A stretch of 52,547 nt of DNA, from contig JAMCSN010000250.1 of the NCBI GenBank assembly GCA_023381535.1, positions 1 to 52,547 on the forward strand, given 5' to 3'. This DNA is from Bacteroidota bacterium. Lineage in GTDB: Bacteria; Bacteroidota; Ignavibacteria; Ignavibacteriales; Melioribacteraceae. Position 1 is the first letter of the stretch, and every line of letters begins with the position of its first letter. The notes under the pieces were generated by a model that did not search any database, was not told the DNA's origin, and saw only the letters and a program-made list of their open reading frames with translations. Made by a program: the position numbers and the translations under genes. Shown here piece by piece: positions 33,264 through 43,500 of the stretch.

Positions 33264-35645
33264 ATGCAAAAAGAATTTTCAGTTGTTGGTAAACCAGTTA
33301 TTCGAGAAGACGGCATCGATAAGGTTACGGGGCGTGCCAAATTTGCCGACGATTACAAATTTCCCGGAATGCTTCATGCCGTAATGTTGAGAATTCCTCA
33401 AGCTCATGCCAAGATAAACTCAATTGATTTTTCCGCGATCGAAAATGATGAATCGCTCGTTTCGATTATTACTGCAGATGATGTCCCCGGCGCTAAAAAG
33501 GTTGGGATGATCAAAAACGATCAGCCGATTTTCTGCAATGAGAAAGTTGTAACTCCCGGCGATGTGCTTGCGATGCTCGTTGGAGAATCCGAAGCAAGAC
33601 TTCATACGCTTGTTCAGAAAATAAAAGTTGATTACACACCGCTTCCACTTCTAACCGATCCCCGAAAATCTTTAGAACCGGACGCAGTTCTAATTCATCC
33701 GGAGGAGGGGAGTAATCTTATAATTCATCATCCGCTTAGAAAAGGAAACATCGAAAAAGGTTTCGCGGAAAGTGAATTTGTATTAGAGCAAACTTATTCA
33801 ACACAGTTGATCGAACATTCTTATCTTGAACCGGAAGCTGTCGTGGCGATTCCTCTCGAAACTTCACTTGGCGTGAAAGTGATCGGCAGCATTCAAAACC
33901 CTTTCACCACAAGAAGATTTGTTGCTCAAGTTTTAAATTCTCCTTTAAGCAAAGTTAGAATTCAGCAAGCTCATCTTGGCGGATCGTTCGGCGGTAAGGA
34001 CGATATAATGTGCATCCTCTCTGCGCGTGCAGCCGTTGCCGCAATGAAAATTAATCGTCCCGTTAAAATTCGTTATACGCGGGAAGAATCGATTTTGGAA
34101 TCGTACAAACGTCATCCTTACATTTTGAACTACAAAGTTGGTTACGATAAATCAGGTAAGATTAAAGCGATGAAGATCGATATTCTTGCCGATGGCGGTG
34201 CGTATGCGTCGATGAGTCCTTTCGTTACGTGGCGCACGGTTGTTCAGGCAACAGGACCTTATGAAATAGAAAACGTTCACACGGATGTTCGCGCAGTTTA
34301 CACAAACAATCCTTACACCGGTGCGATGCGAGGTTTCGGTTCGCCGCAGCCGATCTTTGCGCAAGAATCATTGATGGATGAAATTGCTTCCCGTTTGAAC
34401 ATGACGCCGGATGAAATTAGAAAAGTTAACGGATACAAATCAGGTTCTATTACCGCAACTGGTCAGAAATTACAGAACCATGAAGTAAATCTATTAACAG
34501 TTCTTGAAACTGCCGAAAAGAATACCGGCTTTAGAAAAAAATGGCTGGAGAACAAAAAGGATAAATCACAACTCATCGAGTATAATTTTTTTTCACCGAT
34601 CATAAATGAATCGCAATTTATTTCACCGGATAGTTTAATTAAAAAAGGAATCGGATTGGCAGTTAGTTTCCGCGGATGTTCGCTCGGTGCCGAAGGAATT
34701 GATGCTGCCAGCGCTTACATCTCCATTCAAAACGACGGCAGCGTTTATCTTGATTGCGGACTTGCAGAAAACGGGCAAGGATTACGAACAACATACTCAA
34801 TTATTGCCGCCGAAGTTTTCGGGATATCAACTGATCAAATAATTTATCTCGAGCTTGATACCGGAACTACCCCGGACAGCGGGCCGACTGTGGCGTCTCG
34901 CGCAACATTAATGGGCGGCGGAGCGGTTAAAACCACAGCAGAAATTTTGCGCAAACGTCTGGAAGAATTAATCCGCAGCGAATGGAATTTGAAACCCGAT
35001 GACGAAATTGTTTTTCGTGACAATAAAGTATTCTCAATTCACAATTCGCAATTCGCAATTTTTTCTGATCTGTGCAAACTCGCTTATCAACGCGGCGTCA
35101 GTCTCGCAACGATCGGCTGGTATAAAAGTCCGTCTGTCGGTTGGGATGAACATGTCGGTCAAGGTGATGCGTACTTCACTTACGTTTACGGCTGTCAAGT
35201 TGCTGAAGTGAGAGTAAATATTGCAACGGGGGAGATTTATGTTGATAAAGTTACCGCTGTTCACGATGCCGGCAAAGTGATTAACATGCTCGGTGCCATG
35301 GGACAAGTTTACGGCGGCGTAACGCAAGGAGTTGGTTACGGAATCTTTGAGGAGGTCACCACTGATAAAGGTTTTATCCGAGAACTGAATTTTGATCAGT
35401 ACACAATTCCGACGAGTAAAGATATTGGTGAGATCAATCCAATCTTCGTTGAGGGAAAAGATATTTACGGACCATGGGGCGCTAAATCTCTTGGCGAACC
35501 AACTCTGGAATTGACTGCCGCGGCAATTTCAAATGCGGTTTACAACGCCGTTGGAAAAAGATTTTTTAGTCTGCCGCTTAATTTGGAAGAAGTATTATTA
35601 GGTAAAAAACTTAGACCGGAAGATTTGAAGAGAGGCAGCAAGTGA
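33264..35645 (+). CDS. Molybdopterin-binding subunit of second molybdenum hydroxylase
   Basis: A 793-residue XDH-family catalytic subunit, similar in role to XdhD/YgfN-type proteins of purine clusters. It has the Moco-binding layout (LGGSFGGKDDIMC, AMRGFGSPQPI, GLAENGQGL) and a C-terminal LGEPTLEL with the catalytic Glu. Compared with enzyme 1, the Glu802 equivalent is Asp (GGKD) and the Arg loop reads GAMRGFGSPQ, so the substrate pocket differs. A 7-base tandem repeat (35035-35060) encodes part of IHNSQFAIF near residue 590. ATG 33264 follows the palindrome at 33179-33251. Its stop overlaps the GTG of the FAD subunit. Confidence 0.92.
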   Translation: MQKEFSVVGKPVIREDGIDKVTGRAKFADDYKFPGMLHAVMLRIPQAHAKINSIDFSAIENDESLVSIITADDVPGAKKVGMIKNDQPIFCNEKVVTPGDVLAMLVGESEARLHTLVQKIKVDYTPLPLLTDPRKSLEPDAVLIHPEEGSNLIIHHPLRKGNIEKGFAESEFVLEQTYSTQLIEHSYLEPEAVVAIPLETSLGVKVIGSIQNPFTTRRFVAQVLNSPLSKVRIQQAHLGGSFGGKDDIMCILSARAAVAAMKINRPVKIRYTREESILESYKRHPYILNYKVGYDKSGKIKAMKIDILADGGAYASMSPFVTWRTVVQATGPYEIENVHTDVRAVYTNNPYTGAMRGFGSPQPIFAQESLMDEIASRLNMTPDEIRKVNGYKSGSITATGQKLQNHEVNLLTVLETAEKNTGFRKKWLENKKDKSQLIEYNFFSPIINESQFISPDSLIKKGIGLAVSFRGCSLGAEGIDAASAYISIQNDGSVYLDCGLAENGQGLRTTYSIIAAEVFGISTDQIIYLELDTGTTPDSGPTVASRATLMGGGAVKTTAEILRKRLEELIRSEWNLKPDDEIVFRDNKVFSIHNSQFAIFSDLCKLAYQRGVSLATIGWYKSPSVGWDEHVGQGDAYFTYVYGCQVAEVRVNIATGEIYVDKVTAVHDAGKVINMLGAMGQVYGGVTQGVGYGIFEEVTTDKGFIRELNFDQYTIPTSKDIGEINPIFVEGKDIYGPWGAKSLGEPTLELTAAAISNAVYNAVGKRFFSLPLNLEEVLLGKKLRPEDLKRGSK
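35035..35060 (+). repeat. In-frame 7-base tandem repeat inside the Mo subunit gene
   Basis: Three 7-mers in phase (CAATTCA, CAATTCG, CAATTCG) plus a partial fourth (CAATT) lie inside the coding region. They encode the loop SIHNSQFAI, where the sequence is not otherwise conserved-looking. Confidence 0.65.
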
Positions 35646-36508
35646 TTTCGCCTTTAGAAATATTGATTCCAAAAAATCTGAATGAAGCGTTAAGTCTTCT
35701 GGTTGAACGTAAGAATAATTGCCAAATTATTGCCGGCGGAACCGATGTGGTGCCCGGATTACAACAAGGTTCCAACCGTTTTGCAAATTCTGATTTGTTG
35801 ATTGACATAAACAGAATTCCGGAGATTAAAAGTATAACCAGGACGAGAGAAAAAATTTCGATCGGTGCCGCTGAAACATTTTCGGATATTTTGCAAAACT
35901 CAATTGTTGAAAAGGAACTTCCTTTGTTATGGAAATCATGCAGTACAATCGGAAGCGTGCAGATTAGAAACCGGGCAACAATTGCCGGCAATTTTGTCAA
36001 CAACGCTCCGTGTGCCGATACGGTTCCCTCATTGCTGGTTTATAACGCAACAATTGAAGTTGAGTCGCTCAGTTCGAAAAAAGAAATTTCAATCGGTGAA
36101 TTTCTTCAAGGACCGTACAAAACGAAACTCGCTAAGGATGAAATTGTAACCCGAATTAATATTCCAATTCCTTCCGGCAGTTATCAAGGCGAGTTTTATA
36201 AGCTTGGACGAAGACGAGCAGTCGCGATAAGCCGGATAACATTGGCAGTTATGATGAAAACTCAAAGCCACATGATAAACGAGATTAGAATTGCATCGGG
36301 CGCCGTCACACCAATTGGAATCCGCTTTTTTGATCTTGAAAAATTAGCGAGAGGAAAAAAAGCCGACGATAAATTTTTGAAATTGCTTTCACAGAAACTT
36401 GGAGAACAAATTTTGAGTGTAACCGGCTTAAGATGGTCGAGTGCATACAAGCTGCCTGTTGTGCAGCAAATGTTTTATCAAATGTTAAAAGAAATAGAAC
36501 GCGGATAA
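35642..36508 (+). CDS. Molybdenum hydroxylase FAD-binding subunit (enzyme 2)
   Basis: A 288-residue CoxM/XdhB-FAD type subunit. The FAD pyrophosphate-binding motif IIAGGTDVVPGL lies near residue 30, and the TIGSVQIRNRATIAGNFVNN segment near residue 100. The C-terminal CO dehydrogenase flavoprotein domain includes RRRAVAISRITLAV. It starts with GTG 35642, overlapping the TGA of the Mo subunit as GTGA, so it is translationally coupled. It transfers electrons from the FeS subunit to NAD or another acceptor. Together with the genes on either side it forms a three-subunit enzyme. Confidence 0.93.
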   Translation: MISPLEILIPKNLNEALSLLVERKNNCQIIAGGTDVVPGLQQGSNRFANSDLLIDINRIPEIKSITRTREKISIGAAETFSDILQNSIVEKELPLLWKSCSTIGSVQIRNRATIAGNFVNNAPCADTVPSLLVYNATIEVESLSSKKEISIGEFLQGPYKTKLAKDEIVTRINIPIPSGSYQGEFYKLGRRRAVAISRITLAVMMKTQSHMINEIRIASGAVTPIGIRFFDLEKLARGKKADDKFLKLLSQKLGEQILSVTGLRWSSAYKLPVVQQMFYQMLKEIERG

Positions 36509-36535
36509 AATCTGATTAAACGGATTTGCACGGAT

Positions 36536-37018
36536 ATGACAGAACTAAGATTTATATTAAACGGAACAGAAGTAAAAATTGTTACCGAACCCCACATTCG
36601 GCTTATAGATTTACTCCGTGAAAAGTTTGATCTCACCGGCATGAAAGAGGGATGCGGCGTTGGCGAGTGCGGTGCGTGTACAGTTTTAATGAACGGTCAT
36701 GCGGTTAATTCATGTTTGGTTCTAGCTGGTCAAATTGAAGGCAGCGAAATTTTTACGATTGAAGGTTTGGCTAATGGAGAGATTTTAGATCCGCTACAGA
36801 AGAATTTTCTTCTTCATGGCGCAATACAGTGTGGATTCTGTACGCCGGGAATGGTTTTGTCTGCGTCGGCACTTCTCGATAAGAATCCAAATCCTACCGA
36901 AGAAGAAATAAAAGATGCGATTGCCGGCAACTTATGCAGATGCACGGGCTACAAACAAATTATCGAAGCAGTGAGAAAGACTGCGGAAGAAATCAATTCA
37001 ACAACAAAAGCACTTTAG
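36536..37018 (+). CDS. Molybdenum hydroxylase [2Fe-2S] subunit (enzyme 2)
   Basis: A 160-residue subunit with two [2Fe-2S] domains: EGCGVGECGACTVLM plus a later Cys (VNSCLV), then QCGFCTPGM and LCRCTGYKQI. It is the canonical small subunit of XDH-family enzymes. The 27-base gap from the FAD subunit contains a GATTAAACGGATTTGCACGG-type repeat fragment instead of a recognisable ribosome-binding site, so its translation start signal may have been altered by the repeat. It ends 2 bases before the nuclease gene. Confidence 0.94.
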   Translation: MTELRFILNGTEVKIVTEPHIRLIDLLREKFDLTGMKEGCGVGECGACTVLMNGHAVNSCLVLAGQIEGSEIFTIEGLANGEILDPLQKNFLLHGAIQCGFCTPGMVLSASALLDKNPNPTEEEIKDAIAGNLCRCTGYKQIIEAVRKTAEEINSTTKAL

Positions 37019-37020
37019 AC

Positions 37021-38097
37021 ATGGCAAAACAGCTCGATAAAACCGAGTATAAAAAGTTCTTCGTCGAAGTAAAAGAGCGAATTCATCAAGCGCAATACGA
37101 TGCATTCCGCGCCGTTAATAGGGAATTGATCCAACTCTATTGGGATATTGGAAACAAAATAGTTGAAAAGCAAACCGTTTTAGGATGGGGCAAATCTGTA
37201 GTTGAAACTCTTTCTGCTGATCTTCAAAAAGAATTCCCGGGGATTAGAGGCTTTTCTGCGGGTAATCTTTGGCGGATTAGAAATTTCTTTTCTGAGTATG
37301 CTATGAACTCAAAACTCGCACCATTGGTGCGAGAAATTGGATGGGCGCACAACGTAATAATCCTTGAAAAATGTAAGGACAACACTGAAAGAGAATTCTA
37401 TATCAAGATGACCAAAAAATTCGGCTGGACAAAAAACGTTTTGATTCATCAAGTAGAAAACAAATCTTACCAGAAGTATCTGCTCAACCAAACAAATTTT
37501 GAGGAAACACTTCCGGCGGAGTTTAAACATCAAGCTAAGTTTGCAGTTAAGGATGAATACACTTTTGATTTTCTTGAACTCGGTGAAGAACACAACGAGC
37601 ATCAATTGGAAAGTGCACTCATTAACAACATCCGCAGATTTTTAATTGAGATGGGCGGTAACTTTGCTTTCATTGGTAATCAATTCAAGATACAAGTCGG
37701 CAAGCAGGAATATTTTATTGATTTACTTCTCTTTCATCGCAAGCTACGTTGCCTCTTTGCTGTTGAACTAAAAGTCGGCGAGTTCAAACCAGAATATGCC
37801 GGCAAAATGCAGTTTTATCTTTCGGTATTGAATGATAAAATAAAATTAGAAGACGAAAATCCTTCTATTGGTTTAATACTGTGCAAGGACAAGGATCGTT
37901 TGATAGTAGAGTATGCCTTAAAAGACAGCAAACAACCGATTGGCGTTGCTTCATATAAAATTACAACTAAGCTTCCGAGAGAATTGAAAAAGTACCTTCC
38001 TTCGCCGAAAGAATTCTCCACTGTTGTTGATAAAATGAAATTGTTTGAGTCTTTCTCTTGGGTTGAGAAAAATAATCTCTCTAAACATGTTTTATAA
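37021..38097 (+). CDS. YhcG/DUF1016-type PDDEXK nuclease family protein
   Basis: A 358-residue protein with an N-terminal DUF1016 helical domain (REIQ-like VNRELIQLYWDIGNKIVEKQ, and GFSAGNLWRIRNFF). The C-terminal PDDEXK nuclease fold has the catalytic pattern FIDLLLFHRKLRCLFAVELK, with Asp then E-x-K. ATG 37021 is chosen because it begins directly after the FeS subunit; longer in-frame extensions overlap that gene. The family is linked to mobile elements and restriction loci. It does not belong to purine metabolism, so its position suggests insertion into the cluster. Confidence 0.88.
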   Translation: MAKQLDKTEYKKFFVEVKERIHQAQYDAFRAVNRELIQLYWDIGNKIVEKQTVLGWGKSVVETLSADLQKEFPGIRGFSAGNLWRIRNFFSEYAMNSKLAPLVREIGWAHNVIILEKCKDNTEREFYIKMTKKFGWTKNVLIHQVENKSYQKYLLNQTNFEETLPAEFKHQAKFAVKDEYTFDFLELGEEHNEHQLESALINNIRRFLIEMGGNFAFIGNQFKIQVGKQEYFIDLLLFHRKLRCLFAVELKVGEFKPEYAGKMQFYLSVLNDKIKLEDENPSIGLILCKDKDRLIVEYALKDSKQPIGVASYKITTKLPRELKKYLPSPKEFSTVVDKMKLFESFSWVEKNNLSKHVL

Positions 38098-38229
38098 AAA
38101 TATAACTCAAATAATTCTTTGCGTTTTAGCACCTCAGTCTAAATACCTTCTGATGTAATACTGTTGGCAAGTTAGCTGTTTCTTCCTTTCACTCTAGGCG
38201 CGACGACGCTAAGGATAGGAGGTAACAAA

Positions 38230-40569
38230 ATGAAAAGATCGATATTGTTATTTTTCGTTGTCTTTGCTTTTTTAGCTTTGAATTCGATTGCACAGACATG
38301 GACCCCTTCCGAATCATCACACTTCGGTGTAGATGGATTTGAGACGGCAGATTTCTTTCTTCTTACGCCGCAGCAATTGGACGACGCCTACAGATGGGAA
38401 GCGTCCGGTTTGAAAAACATGAACATGGCATGGAACAGAACTCTTAGTCCTACCGGGGGACAATTTAGATGGAATGTTATTGAAGCGGTTCAAGGAACTT
38501 ACGATTGGTCAAAGCCCGATGCATTTGTCAATAGAGTTCAAGCCGAAGGACTGCACTTGCTTGTTCTCGTTCACCCGTATGCTCAGTGGGATCAGCCAAC
38601 CAAAACAGATATGAATTACGACAAACCGAATAACATGACCGCATTCAAACGTTTCATTGCAAAATTAGTTGAACGCTATGATGGAGATGGCATCAATGAT
38701 ATGCCGGGGCTTTTATATCCGATCAAGTACTACGAAATAGGTAACGAGCCAGAATCACAAACTTTCGGAGATGCACCGGGAACGTATAATGATTTTATGG
38801 AGACTGTAAAAGCTGCCCGCGATACTGCAAAAATAGTTTATCCCGATGTTAAGATAGTTATTGCAGGTGCAACGCCAATATATGACTCGCGTGGATTTCT
38901 AAATCAAGTAGATTCATTTTGGAAAGGAGCTTTAAATCGCTCAAACGCCGGAAGCTATTTCGACATTTTTAATTTCCACTTTTTTGTCGGCGAATATTCA
39001 CAGGATATTTCAGTTTATGTTGACTACTGGAAGCAGCTTTTATCTGCGTATGGTTTGTCGGGAAAAGAAATTTGGCTTACGGAAACAGGCACATACTCAG
39101 GTACAGCTTCCAATGTGGATGGAACTACCTGGCCCGTCCAAACTACAACATATCAGGCGGGATGGTGGATTAAGCAAGCTTCTTATGCGCTTGCGAACGG
39201 TGTCTCTAAATTATTCTGGGTATTCTATTATTCCGATCAAACGGATTGGAGAAGCAAGGTCGCATTCGTAAATATAGACAAGACAACTAAAAAAGCGGCG
39301 TACTATGCACACAAACTCATGGCGGATAAAATTGATGCTTATTCTTCAGCATTACAGAATGCATACGCTGAGTCCGGCCAGTACCAAACTTCCGGCAATT
39401 TTAAGTTTACAGTAGCAGGCAAACCAGTTTATATTTTATGGGATGATGCAAACGGTAATGTTACTCTGACTGGTATTTCCACAGCTAGTGTGAAAACTAC
39501 AAAAGGGGTACCCAGACTCAATGGTGATGGAAGTGTTGCATTGGATAATTCCGGCAATCCAACTTTCGACACCGCGACTGTGTCAGTCACAAATGGTCAG
39601 GCAACTATCGTACTTTCTTCAGTTCCAATTTATGTTGAAGAAATTGCAGCTCCTCCATCAGCACCTACTTTAATTAGTCCAACAAATAACTCAACTGCAA
39701 TAGCAACTACAACTACTTTAAGTTGGAATGCTTCTAATGGAGCTACTTCATACCGTTTACAAGTTTCAACCGACTCAAATTTCTCAACAACATTTTTTGA
39801 TCAGAGCAACATCACAAATACATCTCAACAAGTAACCGGTTTAAGCTATTCAACGTTATATTACTGGCGGGTTAATGCAAGCAACGATGATGGGACATCG
39901 GATTGGTCAAGTGTTTGGTCGTTCACAACACAAGGTACTGCACCAGCGGTTCCAACATTATTATCACCGGCAGATGGTTCTACAAACATTCTAACAACAC
40001 TTACATTAAGTTGGAATGCTTCCAGCGGAGCAGCTTCATATCACTTGCAGGTTTCAACAGATTTAAATTTTTCTACAACTATTTTTGATCAGAATAATAT
40101 TACAAATACATCTCAACAAGTTACCGGTTTGAGTAACTCAACTTTATACTACTGGCATGTTAATGCAACAAACGTTAACGGCACAAGTTCTTATTCAAGC
40201 ACGTGGAGCTTCACAACAATAAATGCTACCTCTGTTGAGCAATACGATTACGATAAACCAATAACATTTTCTCTTTCTCAAAATTATCCTAATCCGTTTA
40301 ATCCAACAACAACAATTAGGTATTCCATTCCCGAAGAGACGTTGCATGCTCTACAACATGTTGTGCTAAAAGTTTATGATCTACTTGGAAGAGAAGTTGT
40401 GGTGCTTGTAAACGAAGAACAACAAGCCGGCAATTATGTAGTAACGTTCCATCAGCCTCGGCGAGACCGAGTCTCGACGGGTGGAACATCTTTACCAAGC
40501 GGAATATACTTTTACGTTATAAGAGCAGGCAATTTTACCGATGCTAAAAAAATGATGCTGCTCAAATAG
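38230..40569 (+). CDS. Exported glycoside hydrolase (clan GH-A, GH39-like) with FN3 repeats and T9SS sorting domain
   Basis: A 779-residue secreted protein. A signal peptide (LLFFVVFAFLALNSIAQ) is followed by a TIM-barrel catalytic domain (about 30-470). The acid/base Glu is in YYEIGNEPES (near residue 173) and the nucleophile Glu in IWLTETGTYSG (near 283). Two nearly identical fibronectin-type III repeats follow (about 475-565 and 570-660), each containing TLSWNAS-GA-SY and NITNTSQQVTGLS. A T9SS sorting domain ends the protein (FSLSQNYPNPFNPTT ... YDLLGREVVVLV ... LPSGIYFYVI ... KKMMLLK). It acts on an extracellular polysaccharide of unknown type. A strong GGAGG precedes the ATG. Confidence 0.86.
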   Translation: MKRSILLFFVVFAFLALNSIAQTWTPSESSHFGVDGFETADFFLLTPQQLDDAYRWEASGLKNMNMAWNRTLSPTGGQFRWNVIEAVQGTYDWSKPDAFVNRVQAEGLHLLVLVHPYAQWDQPTKTDMNYDKPNNMTAFKRFIAKLVERYDGDGINDMPGLLYPIKYYEIGNEPESQTFGDAPGTYNDFMETVKAARDTAKIVYPDVKIVIAGATPIYDSRGFLNQVDSFWKGALNRSNAGSYFDIFNFHFFVGEYSQDISVYVDYWKQLLSAYGLSGKEIWLTETGTYSGTASNVDGTTWPVQTTTYQAGWWIKQASYALANGVSKLFWVFYYSDQTDWRSKVAFVNIDKTTKKAAYYAHKLMADKIDAYSSALQNAYAESGQYQTSGNFKFTVAGKPVYILWDDANGNVTLTGISTASVKTTKGVPRLNGDGSVALDNSGNPTFDTATVSVTNGQATIVLSSVPIYVEEIAAPPSAPTLISPTNNSTAIATTTTLSWNASNGATSYRLQVSTDSNFSTTFFDQSNITNTSQQVTGLSYSTLYYWRVNASNDDGTSDWSSVWSFTTQGTAPAVPTLLSPADGSTNILTTLTLSWNASSGAASYHLQVSTDLNFSTTIFDQNNITNTSQQVTGLSNSTLYYWHVNATNVNGTSSYSSTWSFTTINATSVEQYDYDKPITFSLSQNYPNPFNPTTTIRYSIPEETLHALQHVVLKVYDLLGREVVVLVNEEQQAGNYVVTFHQPRRDRVSTGGTSLPSGIYFYVIRAGNFTDAKKMMLLK
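40446..40487. repeat. In-frame palindrome (copy D) inside a T9SS sorting domain
   Basis: GTTCCA (40446-40451) pairs with TGGAAC (40482-40487), and CGAGAC (40462-40467) pairs with GTCTCG (40471-40476). It encodes FHQPRRDRVSTGGT between the beta-strand VVTF and LPSGIYF, the same point where TCCCGAC/GTCGGGA sits in the other two sorting domains. A separate perfect palindrome ACAACATGTTGT is at 40353-40364. Confidence 0.65.
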
Positions 40570-40599
40570 TATTGAGATACAACTCTTAATTAAGAGTGA

Positions 40600-43500
40600 T
40601 CAGTTTGGAAGAAGGAACGAGTAATTCTTACAAACTATTTTTATCCACTGAAATAAAGTGCTGATTTCTTTCTGTTCGAAATAAGAAGACTTAATTACCT
40701 CTCCATTATCATCGAAGGTAATTGACCCGCGTTCGTACTTCCAACGAATGAATACTGTAGTTTGATTTTTTGATTGAGAAACAAAAAATCCGTTGTTACG
40801 ACTGTTGCCGAAATCTTCTTCATCGCTGAAAAGTGTTGGCTTCTCCTTGTACGGTTTACCTTGGTAGGGACAAAACGTTTCGCAGTTGCCGCACTCGTTG
40901 CATGAAGCGTCTAAATGCAAAATCTGGTATTTGTCTTCAAACATTCCATCGGGAGATTCTATCGCAACATTTGCGCGATTGGGACAAACCTCTACGCACT
41001 TATTGCAAATGAAATTGCAGCCGAGACATCTGTTTGTTTCGAGAAAAAGATCAGATGCATTTTGATTAACTGATTTTCCTTTTCTTCTTTTGATGTCTTC
41101 GAAAAGGTTCGGATCATCAACAAAATAATTTTTAGGTGGTTCTAATTGGAATTCGGGAAATTCTTTTTTGATTATAGTTTCTGCCGCTTTCTTTCCATCA
41201 GCAATAGATTCCACAACAGTAGATGGACCTCGCAAAGCATCTCCGCCAATGAAAACGTTTTTAACTTCTGTTTCATTCGTTTCGTTGACAACGGCTTTGT
41301 TATGCGCCACGCGTATTTTGTTGCGGTGCAAATACTCTTTATCAACGTGCTCGCCGATGGCGGCAATCACAGAATCAATTTGGATTATTTCAAATTCATT
41401 TTCGACCGGAACTACATTTCTTCTGCCATCGGCACCAACTTCACCTAGTTTCATTCTCTGGCAAGTGAGATTTCCATTCTCAAATTTCACCGGAAGCAAA
41501 AGTTCTCTAAATTCAACGCCGTCTTCTAGCGCCGCATAAAATTCTTCTTTATCGGCTGGCATTTGTTCTTTGGTACGACGGTAAATCAAATAAACTTTTT
41601 GAACTCCATCGTACTTTGTTGCAGCGCGTGCACTGTCCATTGCAGAATTTCCGCCGCCGATTACCGCGACGTTTTTTCCAAGACTTGTAAGCTGTGCATT
41701 ATGGTAGTCTTTCAGAAATTCTATCGCACCGAAAACATTTTCGTACGTTCCTTCCAGCGGCATTTTGTTAGAGAGCTCGGCACCGATCGCAACATAGATA
41801 TATTGGAATCCTTCTTTCTTCAATTTTTCAAACGGATAGTTAGGATCACTTCCGAAAATAAATCTCACTCCGTGTTTTTCAATAAAAGCAATATCCTTTT
41901 CGATTGCTTCTTTGGGCAATCGGAATCTTGGCAAAACATTTTGAACAATTCCCCCGGCATTCATTTCTTTTTCAAAGATGGTTACATCGAATCCCGCTTT
42001 TGCCAGAAAATATGCTGCGGATAAACCTGAGGGTCCGGCGCCGATAACGGCAACGCGTATTCCATTTTGATTGTTAAGAAATTCAGCTTTGAATTTTTCT
42101 AAATAAGAATCATAGCCTTTGAGCGCCGCTTCCTTTTTCAGATCGCGTATCAAAACCGGATCATCATAATCCCAACGTGTGCAATGATACTGGCACTGAT
42201 GATCGCAAATGTAACCGGTAATATGCGGTAACGGATTTTTTGAAACGATTAATTCGTAGGCTTCTTCGTACCGTTTCTGCTCGACCAATTTTATGTATGA
42301 TGCAACGTCCTGATGAATTGGACATGCTTCCTGACACGGTGCGATGTAACAATCAAATGCCGGCAAACTTTTGGGAATCTTAATCGACTTAATTTCGCGT
42401 TTCTCTTTGAAATAATTTTTATCAACTAGGGAATTTTTTGCCAACGACCGCAGACGATCTAAATTAATTTGATTGTTCTGTTCAATCTTGGAATTATTTT
42501 TCTCAATTGTTTCGGCAATCTGCGCTAAACGTAAATAACCGCCCGGTTTCAAAAGATCAGTTACAAAAGTGATTGGCGTGATTCCCGTTGAAAGGATTTC
42601 CACGATGTTATTGTTGTTCGCACCGCCGGAGTAAGAAATATTTATTTCACCGTTAAATTCAGTAGAAAATTTTTCAGCAAGAGAAATCGTTAATGGAAAT
42701 AACGATCTGCCCGACATGTACATATCGTTTCCAGGCAAGGCATGCAACGAGTTCTTAACACCAAGCGTATTCGAAAGCTTTACTCCGAAAACTTTCCGAT
42801 GTTCGTTTGCAAATTGCCGTAATCTTTTGAGCATCGGAATTGCATCTGTGTATTGCAAATCGTGATCGAACGAATTTTTATCAAGCTCAACATATTCGTA
42901 CCCGAGACGATGGAGCGTGTCGTTCACAAAATCAAATCCGAGAAGCGTGGGATTGAGTTTTACATACGTGTGAAGTTGCTTCTCTTCAATTAAATATTTT
43001 GCAATCGCTTCAATTTCATACGGCGGACATCCGTGCATTGTAGAGAGAGTCACGGAGTTTGAAATGTTCGGAGTTATCTTCTCAATGTTTTGGATGATCT
43101 GTTCAAGTTTGCTCTCAGGTATAAAAAATCCTTTCAAAAGCAGATCACTCATTGATTGACTTCTGAGAAGATTTATTAATTCCGATTGATAGATTGAGAA
43201 CAATTCATTCTTTGATGCGTCTTTCAACGCTTCGATAAATCCATCCATTTTTTCCGTCTTGATTCCATCGAGATCGTAACCGACGCTCATGTTGAAAACA
43301 AAACCTCTTTCGGAATGTGAAAGTCCCAGCAGATCTTTTAAAAGATGAATCAAGAACCAAGCTTTAACATATTCGGCGTAAGATTGATCTAGCAAAAGTT
43401 CTTGCGACCATTCAACATTGTAACCTTCGTCGGTTGCATCGATACACGGCTTATCGATTTTTAACTCGTCAAGTTGCTGCACGGTCTTCAGTTCAAAAAA

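Noticed and set aside
26455..37018. Selenocysteine-containing Mo hydroxylase
   Set aside because: All frames read through without in-frame TGA codons, and the selenium in such enzymes, if any, is a cofactor ligand not visible in sequence; no selA/B/D is in the window.
39903..40088. Alternative-frame ORF in the FN3 region of the glycoside hydrolase
   Set aside because: It overlaps clear FN3 coding sequence and has no start signal or domain.
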